A stretch of 64,000 nucleotides of DNA from Apodemus sylvaticus (GCF_947179515.1 NC_067482.1:70880311-70944310); one strand, 5' to 3'. Positions 1 to 13,276 are shown, numbered from the stretch's first letter. Numbers and translations: made by a program. The notes: generated by a model from the sequence alone, not told the origin.

Positions 1-1112
1 GTAGTAGAGGGCATTTGGAGGTAATGTGGAAAACTAATACAGTGGAAACTCCCTGAAAACTATGAGTGTGACTCTAGCAACAAGTCCTAGTAATAAAAGA
101 TACGGAGCCTCTATCTTCTATAACCAGGCATGGCTGTCACTGGTAGGCTAGTATACAAACCCACACAACCTTAGACCTAAAACATCTTTCCTGGCTGCAA
201 GATGTGCTTGGCAATTGTGGTGAAGAATGTGTGGGAATGATCAACAAATGACTGCTCTAATTTGAGGCTCATGCCATGAAAGAGAGCCCATGACCACCCA
301 ACACTGCTGGAATGACCAGTAACTGGATGCTTGATAGCCCAGAATAAGGGGGAAAGAAAAAAAAGAAAAATCAATGAAATGATTCCGTTCTGCTATACTA
401 GAAAATGGGTGCCTAATTTAGTTGTCATCAGGGAGGATACCTCTGGCAGCTGATAGAAATAGATGCCAAAACCCACAGCCAAACATTAGGAGGTAAAAGA
501 GGACAGATTTGAGGTCTTCATCCCTTGGATATTTGAGTCCTTCCCTTGGAGTGCAGGGAAACTGACTGGAAGTAAAGAAAGAGAAAATGTGAGAGCCACA
601 GGGATTGAAACACTGGGAGAGCATGGCCTTTGAGATTAATTAAGCATGGCTCATGGGAGCTCACTGAGACTTAAGAGGCAATCACAGAACCTCAATTGGT
701 CTGTGCTAGGTTTTCTGCATATATGTTCTTGTTGTTGGCTCAGTGTTTTGGAGAAAACTGTTGACAGAGGGAGTTGGGTGTGTCTGACTCATTGGCCTAC
801 TTTTGGGACCCTTTTAACCTTACATGGTTGCTTCAACCAGCCTTGATGTAAAGATTTCTGCCTGGCCTTATTGTATCTTGTTGTGCCATGTTAGGTTGAT
901 ATGCCTGAGATGACTATTCTTTTCTCAGTGTAGTGAGAAATAGTGAATGTGGGGTATACAAGGGAAGACTGGAAAAAATGGAGGGAAGGAAAGCTGTGGT
1001 CTGGATGTATTTTATGAAAGAATCAAAAAACTTAAAAGAACAAACCCCAAAATACCCAAAAGAACCAGAAACAAACAAACAAAGCAAAACAAACAAAAGA
1101 AAAGAGAAAAAG
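1..1112 (+). mobile_element. Old L1 3' UTR fragment, 3' end in A-rich tail
   Basis: The segment reads like the long 3' UTR of an old murid L1 (Lx-like). It has the stretch mentioning dosed phrases such as 'acccacagccaaacattagg' near 473 and 'ctcatgggagctcactgagac' type sequence near 650, followed by an A-rich tail from about 1021 to 1112. A related but separately degraded 3' UTR lies at 32130-32855, where the same order of motifs can be followed. There is no coding potential; small open frames here are chance. The left part runs off the window. Assignment comes from memory of Lx 3' UTR consensus, so the family name is uncertain while the L1 identity is fairly likely. Confidence 0.62.
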
Positions 1113-1193
1113 GGAGATAGTATCAGCCAGCAGGAACGTGAGCAGCTGAATGTGATATGTAGCCAGAACCCCTTTGAAAGAGGTTTGTGTTCT

Positions 1194-3182
1194 ATGCTTA
1201 AAGTCTTGGAGAGAACAGGAATTCAAGGCCCATACCTAAACATAGTAAAAGCAATATACAGCAAACCGGTAGCCAGCATCAAACTAAATGGAGAGAAACT
1301 TGAAGCAATCCCACTGAAATCAGGGACCAGACAAGGCTGCCCCCTTTCTCCTTATCTTTTCAATATTGTACTTGAGGTACTAGCTCGGGCAATTCGACAA
1401 CATAAGGAGGTCAAAGGGATACAAATCGGAAAGGAAGAAGTCAAACTATCATTATTTGCAGACGACATGATAGTCTACCTAAGTGACCCAAAAAACTCCA
1501 CTAGAGAGCTCCTACAGCTGATAAACAACTTCAGCAAAGTGGCAGGTTATAAAATCAACTCAAGCAAATCAGTGGCCTTCCTATACTCAAAGGATAAGCA
1601 GGCTGAGAAAGAAATTAGGGAAAGGCCGCCTTCACAATAGCCACAAACAGTATAAAGTATCTTGGGGTGACTCTTACCAAACATGTGAAAGATCTTTATG
1701 ACAAGAACTTCAAGACTCTGAAGAAGGAAATGGAAGAAGACCTCAAAAAATGGGAAAACCTTCCATGCTCATGGATTGGTAGAATCAATATAGTTAAAAT
1801 GGCCATTTTGCCAAAAGCAATATACAGATTCAATGCAATACCCATCAAAATCCCAACTCAATTCTTCACAGAGTTAGAAAGAGCAATTATCAAATTCATC
1901 TGGAACAACAAAAAACCCAGGATTGCTAAAACAATTCTCAGCAACAAAAGAAAGTCTGGGGGAATCAGTATCCCTGACCTCAAGCAATACTACAGAGCAA
2001 TAGTGTTAAAAACTGCATGGTATTGGTACAGTGACAGGCAGGAGGATCAATGGAACAGGATTGAAGATCCAGAAATGAACCCACACACCTATGGCCACTT
2101 GATCCTCGACAAAGGGGCTGAAAACATCCAATGGAAAAAAGATAGCCTTTTCAACAAATGGTGCTGGTTCAACTGGAGGTCAGCATGCAGAAGAATGTGA
2201 ATTGATCCATCCTTGTCTCCTTGTACTAAGCTCAAATCCAAATGGATCAAGGACCTCCACATAAAGCCAGACACTCTGAAGCTAATAGAAAAGAAACTGG
2301 GGAAGACTCTTGAGGACATCGGTATACAGGGAGAAAGTTTCTGAACAGAACACCAATAGCATATGCTCTAAGATCAAGAATTGACAAATGGGACCTCATA
2401 AACTTACAAAGTTTCTGTAAGGCAAAGGACACCATCAAGAGGACAAATCGGCAACCAACAAATTGGGAAAAGATCTTCACCAATCCTACATCAGACAGAG
2501 GGCTAATATCCAATATATATAAAGAACTCAAGAAGTTAGACTCCAGAAAACCAAACCACCCTATTAAATAATTGGGTACAAGTTAAACAAAGAATTCTCA
2601 CCTGAAGAACTTCGGATGGCGAAGAAGCATCTTAAAAAATGCTCAACTTCATTAGTCATTAGGGAAATGCAAATCAAAACAACCCTGAGATTTCATCTTA
2701 CACCAGTCAGAATGGCTAAGATTAAAAATTCAGGAAACAGCAGGAGTTGGAGAGGGTGTGGAGAAAGAGGAACACTCCTCCACTGCTTGTGGGGTTGCAA
2801 ATTGGTACAACCACTCTGGAAAGCAGTCTGGCGGTTACTCCGAAAACTGGTCACCTCACTTCCAGAAGATCCTGCTATACCACTCCTGGGCATATACCCA
2901 GAAGACTCCCTACCATGTAATAAGGATACACGTTCTACTATGTTCATAGCAGCCCTATTTATAATTGCCAGATGCTGGAAAGAACCCAGGTATTCCTCAA
3001 CAGAAGAGTGGATGCAAAAAATATGGTATATCTACACAATGGAGTACTATTCAGCCATTAGAAACAATGAATTCATGAAATTCTTAGGCAAATGGATGGA
3101 GCTAGAGAATATCATACTAAGTGAGGTAACGCAGACTCAAAAGGTGAATCATGGTATGCACTCACTAATAAGTGGATATTAA
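1194..3182 (+). pseudogene. L1 ORF2 remnant (RT and C-terminal Cys region)
   Basis: ORF2 encodes the endonuclease/reverse transcriptase of L1. Here only the RT palm onward remains. The catalytic motif LFADDMIVYL is intact near 1448-1477. The frame breaks at about 1622 (one base missing compared with 57160), ends at a TGA at 2198-2200 where the family codon is CGA, and shifts again near 2322 (two extra bases) and near 2570-2590. The C-terminal Cys/His region (RGCGERGTLLHC) and the final SLISGY residues are recognisable up to 3182. It cannot make a functional protein. Confidence 0.93.
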
Positions 3183-3431
3183 CCTAGAAAACTGGAATAC
3201 CCAAAACATAATCCACACATCAAATGAGGTACAAGAAGAAAGGAGGAGTGGCCCCTGGTTCTGGAAAGACTCAGTGAAACAGTATTCGGCAAAACCAGAA
3301 CGGGGAAGTGGGAAGGGGTGGGTGGGAGGACAGGGGAGGAGAAGGGGGCTTACGGGACTTTCAGGGAGTGGGGGGGGCTAGAAAAGGGAAATCATTTGAA
3401 ATGTAAACAAATTATATCGAATAAAAAAAAA
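1194..3431 (+). mobile_element. 5'-truncated young L1 (RT to 3' end)
   Basis: The L1 begins abruptly at 'atgcttaaagtcttgg' inside the reverse-transcriptase part of ORF2 and runs through the ORF2 C-terminus and the G-rich 3' UTR to a short A tail near 3420-3431. It aligns base for base with 56759-58970 of the full-length plus copy with few differences, so it belongs to the same young family. About 80 bp (1113-1193) of unassigned sequence separate it from the older 3' UTR upstream. I found no convincing target-site duplication. Its tail runs straight into a second L1 3' end at 3432. Confidence 0.95.
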
Positions 3432-4134
3432 ATTCAGGAAACAGCAGGTGTTGGAGAGGGTGTGGAGAAAGAGGAACACTCCTCCATTGCTGGTGGGGTT
3501 GCAAATTGGTACAACCACTCTGGAAATCAGTCTGGCGGTTCCTCCGAAAACTGGGCACCTCACTTCCAGTAGATCCTGCTATACCACTCCTGGACATATA
3601 CCCAGAGGATTCCCCACCATGTAATAAGGATACATGCTCTACTATGTTCATAGCAGCCCTATTTATAATTGCCAGATGTTGGAAAGAACCCAGGTATCCC
3701 TCAACAGAAGAGTGGATGCAAAAAATGTTGTATATCTACACAGTGGAGTACTATTCAGCCATTAGAAACAATGAATTCATGAAATTCTTAGGCAAATGGA
3801 TGGGGCTAGAGAACATCATACTAAGTGAGGTAACCCAGACTCAAAAGGTGAATCATGGTATGCACTCAGTAATAATTCGATATTAACCTAGAAAACTGGA
3901 ATACCCAAAACATAATCCACACATCAAATGAGGTACAAGAAGAAAGGAGGAGTGACTCCTTGTTCTGGAAAGACTCAGTGAAGCAGTATTCGGCAAAACC
4001 AGAACGGGGAAGTGGGAAGGGGTGGGTGGGAGGACAGGTGAAGAGAAGGGGGCTTACGGGACTTTCGGGGAGTGGGGGGCTAGAAAAGGAGAAATCATTT
4101 GAAATGTAAATAAAAAATTATATCGAATAAAAAA
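3432..4134 (+). mobile_element. Second L1 3' end in tandem
   Basis: A second 0.7-kb copy of the L1 3' end follows directly on the A tail of the preceding copy. It starts at 'attcaggaaacagcagg', which corresponds to position 2733 of the first copy, and includes the end of ORF2 (readable about 3506-3886, ending IIRY instead of ISGY), the 3' UTR with its G-rich purine tract, and the 'atatcgaataaa' end with A tail. By eye the two copies differ at roughly 25 sites. It is either a tandem duplication of the first element or a separate insertion into its tail. Confidence 0.93.
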
Positions 4135-4618
4135 AAGTCTAAGGGAGTGTTTTTGTCCCCTGTACCCTTGAAGGCAGAACTAAAGGGCACTGTTCACGAG
4201 AAGTCTCTCAAAAGAAAATACATCTGACAACTTTCTTTTAGCATCTCTGTGAAAAATAGTTTTATTGTTTATAAGATACTCTGTCTATGATAAACTGTCT
4301 TAGCAACTTTAGCAAACTACTAAGGCACCACCCCAATCAACAGCAGTTCAAAGAGATACTGAGTTTCAGGACAGAGAAACAAAATATATCCCATTTTGAA
4401 TAACTCATGAATAAAGAGGTCATGAAATTGCCATATTCCCATACCAAGAGAGGAAGCAGATAGATCCTTGAGTGTAGAATCCCATAGATGCTTCCTTTTA
4501 TAGGAAATAAGACTGTGAGTGTGTGATGAGGTTAATGGTAGCTTATACTAAATCGTATTTGAAGGACTGATCTATTTGTAGCAATCATTATATAATGGTA
4601 CAAAAAGGTAGGCCTTGA

Positions 4619-4634
4619 TATATATATATATATA
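4619..4634. repeat. (TA)n microsatellite
   Basis: About eight uninterrupted TA dinucleotides, read directly. Confidence 0.9.
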
Positions 4635-5635
4635 ATTCATGCTACTAATCAGATTGAGGCAAGAGAATACCAAATGACACAATCTGTGATACACAATGAG
4701 TTCTGAGAAAGCATGTAAATTGCAAATAAATATATGCTCAAAACTACCATAAAGCTAGTGGTATCTATTATATACAGGTGCCTGAAAATAAACCCCACTA
4801 CTGATGAAGAATGCAGGAAGCAAGCAAGAGAGGAAAACAGGAACCAAAATTACCAGAGAAGAAAACTAAATATGGTGTCAGAAATACAGATGTGTGATGG
4901 TTTTAAAGATAGGAGAGGCAAAAAAAAAACAGACATTGTAGGTAGAAGGTAGGAAGAATGGAGATTTATCTACCTCATGGAGAACTAATAACACCAACAT
5001 CTTATCCTTAGTCTAAATTATTTCAAACTCAGTCTTCTGACATTTTGAGAAGAATAAATTGTGTTGCTCCTACCCAATAATTTTCTTGTAATTTTAATCT
5101 TCTTCCCCTTTTATTAAAAATATATTCTCTTCTCATACAATATACATTGACTATATAGTTTCTCCTCCCTTTGTTTCTCCCAGTCCACCCCAGTTTCTTT
5201 CCCTTTACTCTTCCCAGTTCATCCTCACCTACCTTCCCCTGTAGATCCTTTCCATTTTTGTCTCTCATTAGAAAAGAACAGATAACAACAAAGCGTAACA
5301 AAATTAAGTTTAATAAGTTTGGCAAATCCTTCACACATCAAGGTTGGATAAAGCAAGCAAATAGAAGAAAATGCGACCCCCAAAATGTTAAAATAATCAG
5401 AGATGTAATTGTTCACACTCTCAAAGAGGCCCTGCTGCACACCCAAGCAGGTCTTATGCTTGTAGCTGAAGGCTTTGTGTCATCGTCTGAGCTTTGCTCA
5501 ATTGATTTAGTGGGCTTTGTTCTCATCATTTCTCCATTCTCTCTGGCTTTTAGACTCTTTCCATCTCAAGTATAGTATTTTCTGAGCTCTGGGGGGTGGG
5601 GGGAATTTGATAGAGACATCTCATTTCCACAGTCT

Positions 5636-5746
5636 CCATCTCTCTCAGTTTCTAATTTTCTATTTCTGTTTCTGTATCTATATCTCTCTCTGTATTTCTC
5701 TGTCTCTATCTCTCTCTGTGTCCATGTATGTGTGTCTAGGTGTCCA

Positions 5747-5793
<47 letters not shown>
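5636..5793. repeat. (TC)-rich tract passing into (TG)n
   Basis: A degenerate CT/TCTC-rich stretch (about 5636-5725) passes into a pure TG run (about 5749-5793, some 22 units). This is a compound pyrimidine / alternating purine-pyrimidine microsatellite. Confidence 0.93.
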
Positions 5794-5794
<1 letters not shown>

Positions 5795-6629
5795 TGTATT
5801 TGTTACCATCTGCTAGGGGAAGAACCTTCTCTGACAGCTTAAGGTACTGATCTGAGTATTGCAGTATATCCTTATGGAATTATTTTATAGTTACTTTTTT
5901 TGAACAATAAAGACTAGTTTTATCCTAGGTTTCTGGGATATTTGTTCTGTGGTTATTGGTCATCCAAATAATGATGGGTATGGATTTCATCTTGTGACAT
6001 GGTTCCTAAGTAGATTCAGGCATTGGCTGGTTAGTCCCACAAGCTCTGTGCCCTCATTGTGCTAGAGTATTTTGCAGGCAATACAGAATATAGAGCAAAA
6101 AGTTTTATGGCTAAGTTGGTGTTTATATTTCTCCTTTCTTATATTGTAGAATACATTCTTGTACCAAAAATACGAGAATGTAGGGAAAAAGATATTTTGT
6201 AGGCACCTGCTTGACCTCTTCATATTCAATGAGTTATGTGGATGTTTGTAGGCAATGATGTCTTCCTGTTATTTTGTGGAAAATAAGCTATTGTCTTTGC
6301 AATAGCCAGAGTTGTTTGGGGGATTTCCTCAGGATCCCTTTTGACAACAACTCAATTAGATGTAACCCATCCCAGTACCTGAAGCTTTGCTTGGTGGCAA
6401 GATATAGTCATGTAAATTCTTTAAACAGATTTGCTACATGATTTTCAAAACCCTGTGTTCTAATTTTAACATGTGGTATATATAGATCTAATCTTACTGA
6501 TTTTCCTTTGTGTAAAGAATTAGTATTCTTGTTCTATTTTACTATATAAAGCACAAATTCAACACTTTAGAGTTCTTTCCCCTTCACCTATAGAATTATG
6601 CATTTGGCTAACTGTGAATTAAGTTGCTT

Positions 6630-6960
6630 AAGGATACTCATACCCAACCAATAGAATGAAGTGAAGGACCCTTATGCAAGAGTTAGGAGAAGGACTGACG
6701 AAACTGAAGGGGATTGTAAACCCATAGGAAGACCAACACTGTCAACTAACCTGTGCCCCTGGAAGCTCGCAGAGACTAAACCACCAGGGTCCCTGGTACA
6801 TGCTAGCGCAGGACTACCTTGTCTAGCCTCAGTAGGAGAGAATGAGCCTAATCCTGTAGGGACTCAAAGATCAAGGGGAAGGGAGATGGGTCTAAGAACT
6901 CTGGGAGAGGTGAACATTTGGCATGTAAATAAATAAAATAATGAATTAATAAGAAAAAAG
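6630..6960 (+). mobile_element. Old L1 3' end fragment (Lx-like)
   Basis: The order of features matches the 3' UTR end of old murid L1: 'actcatacccaaccaatag', a purine-rich block with 'gaaactgaaggggatt', then a block on 'accaccagggtccctgg' and 'agcctcagtaggagag', and finally an A/T-rich tail from about 6925. A better preserved relative lies at 46440-46893. There is no coding content. Start is approximate. Confidence 0.65.
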
Positions 6961-7184
6961 AAAAAGACCAAAGTTCAGACTGTTTTATTAAACTTACCTG
7001 AGAACTGTCTTCTCTCATACACAATCTAAGACTAGATTAGCTTAGATATGAAACTGATTTTTTTAGCTCTTATTCCAGCAAATAATAATAAAAATAATAA
7101 TGCCACTGCTTTCTCTTTCAAATGGCTCAGTGTCTTCCCTCAGCTTACCCTGCAGAAGGTAGGCATAAATCTCTTCAATTTTTT

Positions 7185-7400
7185 TTCTTTCCACATGATC
7201 CCTCAAGTCCAGTAATTTATCCTAGTACTTTCTCCCTCTATCTTCTCGTCCCCTCCTGAGGCCTCTTGTTCCCATCTCCACACACTCCCAGTCTACCCAC
7301 AAAATCTCTCTCATTTCCCATACCTAAGAAGGTCTATTGAGTTCTACCGTGGGCCCACCTTGTCACTTAGCCTCTCTTGGTCTGTGGATTGCAGTGTGAT
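7185..7400 (-). mobile_element. Possible old L1 3' UTR fragment, antisense
   Basis: The pyrimidine-rich block followed by 'ccttgtcacttagcctctc' and 'ggtctgtggattgcagtg' resembles the antisense of an old rodent L1 3' UTR. The match is from memory and the sequence is quite diverged; boundaries and strand are provisional. Confidence 0.4.
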
Positions 7401-8993
7401 TACCTTTTACTTTAAAAGTCTTCAACTTTTTATCACCTCTTTTCAGGAGCAAAACAAAAACGCCCATATGAGCCTGAATTCTGCATAACCTTTCCTTTCT
7501 AGTTCCATGGCATATTTATGTCATATGACTTATATAAATATGACTTATAAGGAACATATAACCAAACCCAAGGTTATCTATATAAAAAAAATTGCAAAGT
7601 AATTCAGAAGTATTCATGGGTTGTCACACATATTTAGAAACTTGTGTTTGATATCTGATTTTTCCCTAATTATTTGACATGGTAGATATAAACTATACAT
7701 TAGCAGAATAATAAATCATAGTTATAATAAGTAATTGCTGTGAACAAAAACAGAAATAGCTGTTTTAGTTTTAGACTTTTATACTAAATGCTATCACACC
7801 CACCGACAGCAGTAATATAAAATCTGATATTTTCTGTGTGACCAAAATTTTCTAACATCTTCTGCAACTTGATCATCATATCAACTCTGTGAGGTGGTAT
7901 GATGGATAGATGAAGCTTTGGAATATTATTTATGGCACACATGAAAATAACAACGAAGGCATGGCATAACAGCTGCATACATCTTGTACACCATCCATAT
8001 GATAAATCTCTATTGAAACTACCAATGCCTGTGAATATAAATTACTCTTCATAGCTTCTAGAATGATGGGGTGATCTGTAAATAAATTCATTAATGATAA
8101 AATACAACATGTGTGCATTTTATACACTCTGACAATTACATAGGAAATAAGGTTGAAAGATTCAGAGAGAGGCCTTGCAGAATAAACTTCCTGTTGAAGG
8201 TTTGGTCAGAGATTACAGGATGCTTCAAGGTACGTGCACTTTCTCTTTTATATTAGGCTATGTATTTGATACCATACTTGTGCCTGGCCAGTGAGTTAGC
8301 CATAGCTTATTACTTGTTTGGACCAATGGCATTCACGAGAGGTGTTCTGAAAGGAGACAGTTATTTCTATGTGGCTGAGCTTGCTTCCCTGAGTTCCCAA
8401 TTTCCTCAATGTAAACCATAAAAGTTAAGTATCTTCTACCTGAAGATAAAAGGTATATATCGTAGAATTGTATATTCTTTAGAAAGCCACCTAGTCTAAT
8501 TTTATTCAGTCTAACGTGAAGACCGGTAAATGTGTAAGAGACAAATCAACACTGAAAACATCTTGGCTTCCTGTGGTTATTTCTAACAAAACAAAACGAA
8601 TAATGTGGATAATCTATAGGTTAATAATCTTCACCACAAAATCTAGAAATGTAATATATCTATCCTATCCCCAGTGTGCTAGAATAACTCTTACTCCATT
8701 ATTTAGCTCCATTATTGCTTGAGAATTGAAGCTACCTACCTAGCAGATATGGTACTTAGCCTCTGATTATACAGAGTGATTTCTAAATAGAGTGAAGAGA
8801 AATATTCTTGGTCAGATGTGGGTTGCCCATGCTTTTGTGTATAATTATCAGGGCTAGGAAAAGTATGCAAGGACATGAAATTCATTGAGTCAAGTTGGAC
8901 TCTTTTAGGCTCAGCATCCATCTATCACCTGATCAAATCCCTGTGTGATCTGAAGTTGTCACCTCTACCTAATACAGAAAACACTTGAAGAAT

Positions 8994-9028
<35 letters not shown>

Positions 9029-10095
9029 CATTTTACTAATGCAACTTATCTTTTTGGTATTAACACAAGTTATTTTAAAATTCCTCATCCTGACATGTTT
9101 TCATCTTTCAAAAGGCAATGAAAATTGCCAAGGGAGATAATAAATGAATTTCCCTCCCTTCCACTATCTATTTCTGACCTTTATCAAAGTCCACTTTCTT
9201 CTCCTTTGGGGAGAAAAAGTGATTCATATTACCTCCTTCATCTAAGAAAAATATCCAAGGAAAGAACAAATAAAGGAGCCTTTCATCTAGTCATAAAACA
9301 ATTATTAATTGCACGATTAAGTAACCTATACAAACCTGTGAGGGGAGTGGGGAAATAGTAAATCTCCTTGAGAAATATTCCCAAAGGGCTCACATAAATC
9401 AAAGTATATGTGATCCAGACAGAGAAGAAAGAAAGGTCTCTGTAAAATCAGCCTGTAAGGAGGACTTGAGGGCAGCACCCCAAAGGATTTAAGGAAGCAG
9501 ATTTCAAAGATTGATTCATTATTTTAGTGCATCTAATTAATCAGGTCACTTTTTGTGAAATAACACCAAAATGCTGTTAGCTCTGAGCAATGGTTTACTT
9601 ATTTTTTATATAGTATTTGCTGAGAGATTTGCTGCAGTAGATAAGAGGAAGTGCCAAGAAGGATATAGATGATGCAGTAGCTTGGAGGCCTACAAGCTGA
9701 TTCTCTTCGTGTCTATTCCTAGGACAAGACACTGAATGCAGTTTGACCCTGTGATGATTTATTGTTGTAGAATGGCTCTCAGGTTCATCCTCGACAGTGC
9801 ATCTGTCGAGTCAAGAGGTAATAAGCACTGGTTATGGAAAGATGATGCAGTTGCCACAAAAATTTTTGGTCTGATCTTTTATTCTGGAGGGGTCTTCTTT
9901 TAAAACACTGACTAGTGTGTCATGAAACAGTGAGACCAGGCCACATAGAGGAAATCTTTAGAAGTGAAACCAGTGGTGGAGCATACAAGTGATAAGACCT
10001 TGAATAAAAAAAAAAAATAAGACCTGCTATTTCTAGTGATGTTCTTCCTATTCTGAATCTAGCTACACCCTTCCCAAACCAGGAAGGTGTTAGTG
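7401..10095. other. Unassigned AT-rich sequence
   Basis: No gene, SINE or L1 was recognised. It contains one CA microsatellite (listed). All open frames are under 80 codons and show no family resemblance. Confidence 0.5.
8997..9028. repeat. (CA)n microsatellite
   Basis: About 16 AC units, read directly. Confidence 0.93.
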
Positions 10096-10460
10096 TGCTT
10101 CTATGTCAACCTGATACAAGCTAGACACATTTATCAAGAAGGAACCCAAAGTGGGAAAATGCTCCATGACATTGGTCTTTTGGGCAGCCCTGTGACTTGT
10201 TGATTGATGATTGATGTGGTTTGGCCTTCCTCACTGTGAGTGGTACCACTTTATGAAAAGAAGGCAGGATGAGCAAGCTATGGGGAGCACGACAGTAAGC
10301 AATACTCCTCCATGGCCTCTGTATCAGTTTCTGCTTTTGTGTTCCTGCCTGAAGTTGCTGTTCTGATTTCTCAAAGTGATAGAGAGCTGAAAAGCTGAAA
10401 GAAATACATTCCTCACCAAGTTTCTTTGGGACATGGTACTTTATCACAACAAAAGAAACC
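10096..10460 (+). mobile_element. Ancient rodent interspersed repeat (MaLR/URR1-like)
   Basis: The block starts with 'tatgtcaacctgatacaagc' and ends with a 'gacatggtactttatcacaa' motif, a combination I know from an abundant old rodent repeat in which the start reads tgtcaacttgacacaagct and the end ggtgtttcatcacagcaata. Similar end motifs appear at 36985-37020 and 39200-39240. I cannot decide between a MaLR LTR and a URR1-type DNA element without a library search. The 113-codon minus-strand frame inside is chance. Confidence 0.6.
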
Positions 10461-12129
10461 ATATTTTTTAAAACATAATGTACGTCTTACCTTCACAATT
10501 ATACTGGATGGCAATACAAGGGAAACTCTAAGTCCAAATTACCAATAAACTCTATAAATAAGTATTTCTAGAACATAACTATATGTCATCATCCTAATAT
10601 ATGCTAAGTGGTGTTCGTAAACTCTATGACTCAGTGATATTTGTCAAAAGTGAAATTGTAGCTTTTTTTAAAAAATTACTGTTACACTAATATCTATTCC
10701 AGGTTTTGAAATATTAAAGAAAATGTTTTCCTTAATTCATTATGCAGATATATTCCAATTAAAATATTTTGAAACAGTGTTATAAATTCTAAGGGGGAAA
10801 TAACACAAGCATACTGTATACTTGGATGGTTTTTGAAAGCAAGTATTGGAAAAATATAAACCTTTAAAGTGATTATCTGTGTTTTGCAAAAACAAAGCAA
10901 AAAACAAAAACAAAAAACATTTTTACAACACAGTCACATCAATTCCCCTACATATTACTGATTGCTGCTTTCTATGCAGGTATATGCTTTATGTTTATTT
11001 TGTACCATTGTCCACACAGTCCTTGAGAAAACATGATACCTCCCCTTTATAGCACTAATACCCTCTGAGCTTCAGAGTTTGGTTATTGTTAGGGGACCCA
11101 GATTATTGGATCACAAGGCTGTAGTGGGTACATATATTTTTCATCAAGATTATACAAGCCTACCACTTTTCATTTACTTTTGTGCCCTTTCTTTCTAAAA
11201 TGGCATTTCTTGATTCTTTATTACATCCTGCAAATGACACAAACCTTTAATTTTTGGTGAGTAGTCTCACACATGTGGGGTGAATCAATGATCAGTTATT
11301 CTAACTTGAAATGACACAGATCCATGAAATTATTTCTTCTTTTCTCAGAAATATTATACCTATGGAAAGTTGCTCTATAGGCTTTGAAATTGAGGGTACT
11401 ATATGATTAAAAGAGGGTGCTATAGAAGTATCTCCTTTCCAGATGTTCTCAGAGACACTATTTTAGACACTGAAAGTAAAATTGACCACTGCTCAATTGG
11501 ATTTTTTCCATCAAGTTTCATTAGCTAATGTTACTCCGCAGAAGATCTTCCCGTTTTAATAATATTTAACACAGATCTAGACACTCCACCACTTGTAATG
11601 CCACTTCCCATTAATATACTTCATCTTTGTTTTCAGTTCCAATTTCTTAAATTTGGGAGGGAGGCTCATCATATATACTGTGTCTAAATGAGAATCACCT
11701 TGAGTTTCACCTCCGAATTTTTTGTGGATTAATGAATCTAATCCAAGATTCATCCATATGCAATCTCAACCCCACCCACCTCTAAATAAGGAATAGGATC
11801 AAAAACAGCCAGCCTGGTGCTGTGTTCCAAAGTCAAATATTAAAAATTTAAGATAAGGTTCTCATGAGTATTTCTGGGAGAAAGCAGATTGTCTGTCTCC
11901 TCTGCTCTTTAAAGCCCAGTGCAACCTTTGAATCTTGGCATCTCATTCCCTGAACATTCCAAAGTCTCTTGGTATCAACACTCTGAATTTCTTATGACAG
12001 AAGCACAGGAAATTCTGGTTAGCCTCAACTCCATTTTAAATGAATACATGTGATTCATCTTATATAAACAAAATGAATAAGATATTATATAAATAAGGTG
12101 AATCACATAAATTTATCTGGATAAATAAG
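10461..12129. other. Unassigned AT-rich sequence
   Basis: No gene or confident repeat was recognised; only short A-rich runs such as the CAAAAA-type tract near 10890-10920. Confidence 0.5.
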
Positions 12130-12415
12130 ATAGCTGGCCACTGTCCTTATAGATATTTTCATGAAGGCTGCTTGTTGCTAGGTCTATATCCTCATGGGGA
12201 TTGCATCCTGCTTGAAACTTTGCCTGGTCTGACTTCCGTGAGAGAAGACATACATAACCTTCAAGAGTCTTGAAGCCCCACACAGTGGGGAGGCTTAGTG
12301 GGAGGGTGCGGACATCCTCTTTTGAGACAGTGGGTAGGAGGAATGGGATGAGGAACTGTCAGAAGGCAGATCAGGAGGGGAATAATGACAGGACTATAAT
12401 AAAATAAAATCTAAA
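12130..12415 (+). mobile_element. Old L1 3' end fragment
   Basis: The block has the old-L1 3' UTR pattern: 'cctcatggggattgcatcc', 'gtcttgaagccccacac', a G-rich stretch with 'gggaggcttagtgggagg', then 'gggatgaggaactgtcag' and an A-rich tail ending near 12415. It is non-coding and diverged; the family name is uncertain. Confidence 0.6.
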
Positions 12416-13265
12416 AAACATAGCCAATTGATGTGTGATCATTACTATATGTATAAAATAAGTAAATGTAGTTGGCCACAAATTAATTGAAGACTTCAAA
12501 TAACTGTTTTATCTGAGACTTGTTGGATGAACAAAGACTATGTAGTTTACTGAATATCCTTCCTCAGACACTCAATATTCCTCATAAATTGTGTTAATAT
12601 CTGTATCTGTAGTTACCTTATTTTAGTCAGAGTATAATCTGAAAATAATATCCACTAGCTTTAAGCCTTACTACTACAACTTTCCCTTGGAAGAATATTT
12701 GAACTTCTTATACACAGATCTGGATTCACTGGTAATTTTCTCTCTCTCCCTACTTCTTGTATGCCACTCTGTATGACATTCACCCTAGTTATATAGCTCT
12801 GTATATGATTCTGAGAAACTTATAGATTCTGCTCCTATCAATAGGGCTATGATAATGAGATGCCAAGAAGGGTCCCAGGCAGGTAGATTACGTTGGGTCC
12901 TCTTTTGCACAAACTTGTATTTGTTTAGGAAAAAATAGTAGTTAACAAGTAAATAAATATAGTAACTCAAACAATCTTATTTAATATATGTCTCAAAGTT
13001 TCAGAAATTCATAACTTAAACACTATAATTTAAAGAGGGGGAGGTCATAAATATTTGTTAATGAGATCATCTAATCTTCAACAACCTCCCTTTAAACTTA
13101 ATTAATAATTCCTCCTCCCAATGCAAAGTTTATAACATACTATTATATGCTGCATAAGATAAGGATTCACCAAGTACTATTTTTGGTTCTTGTTGTTTAA
13201 TATTGGTGTGAGACTGTATTTCCTGAAATGTGAAAAAAAAAGATATTTTGAACTAAAAAAATAAC
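12416..13265. other. Unassigned AT-rich sequence
   Basis: No gene or repeat was recognised between the old L1 end and the nested B1/L1 cluster. Confidence 0.5.
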
Positions 13266-13276
13266 AGTATTTCAGG

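Larger units (their letters stand above)
4135..6629. other. Unassigned AT-rich sequence
   Basis: No gene or confident repeat was recognised here apart from the simple repeats listed separately. The longest open frames (about 5029-5575 on both strands, 101-134 codons) are composed of low-complexity pyrimidine/purine sequence and match no family I know. Confidence 0.5.

Noticed and set aside
933..1640. 235-codon open frame on the plus strand
   Set aside because: It starts in an old L1 tail and runs by chance into the RT frame of the truncated L1 at 1194; only the L1 part is meaningful.
5171..5575. 134-codon frame, plus strand, and its 101-codon minus-strand shadow
   Set aside because: Pyrimidine-rich low-complexity sequence, no domain, no conservation that I can judge; treated as chance.
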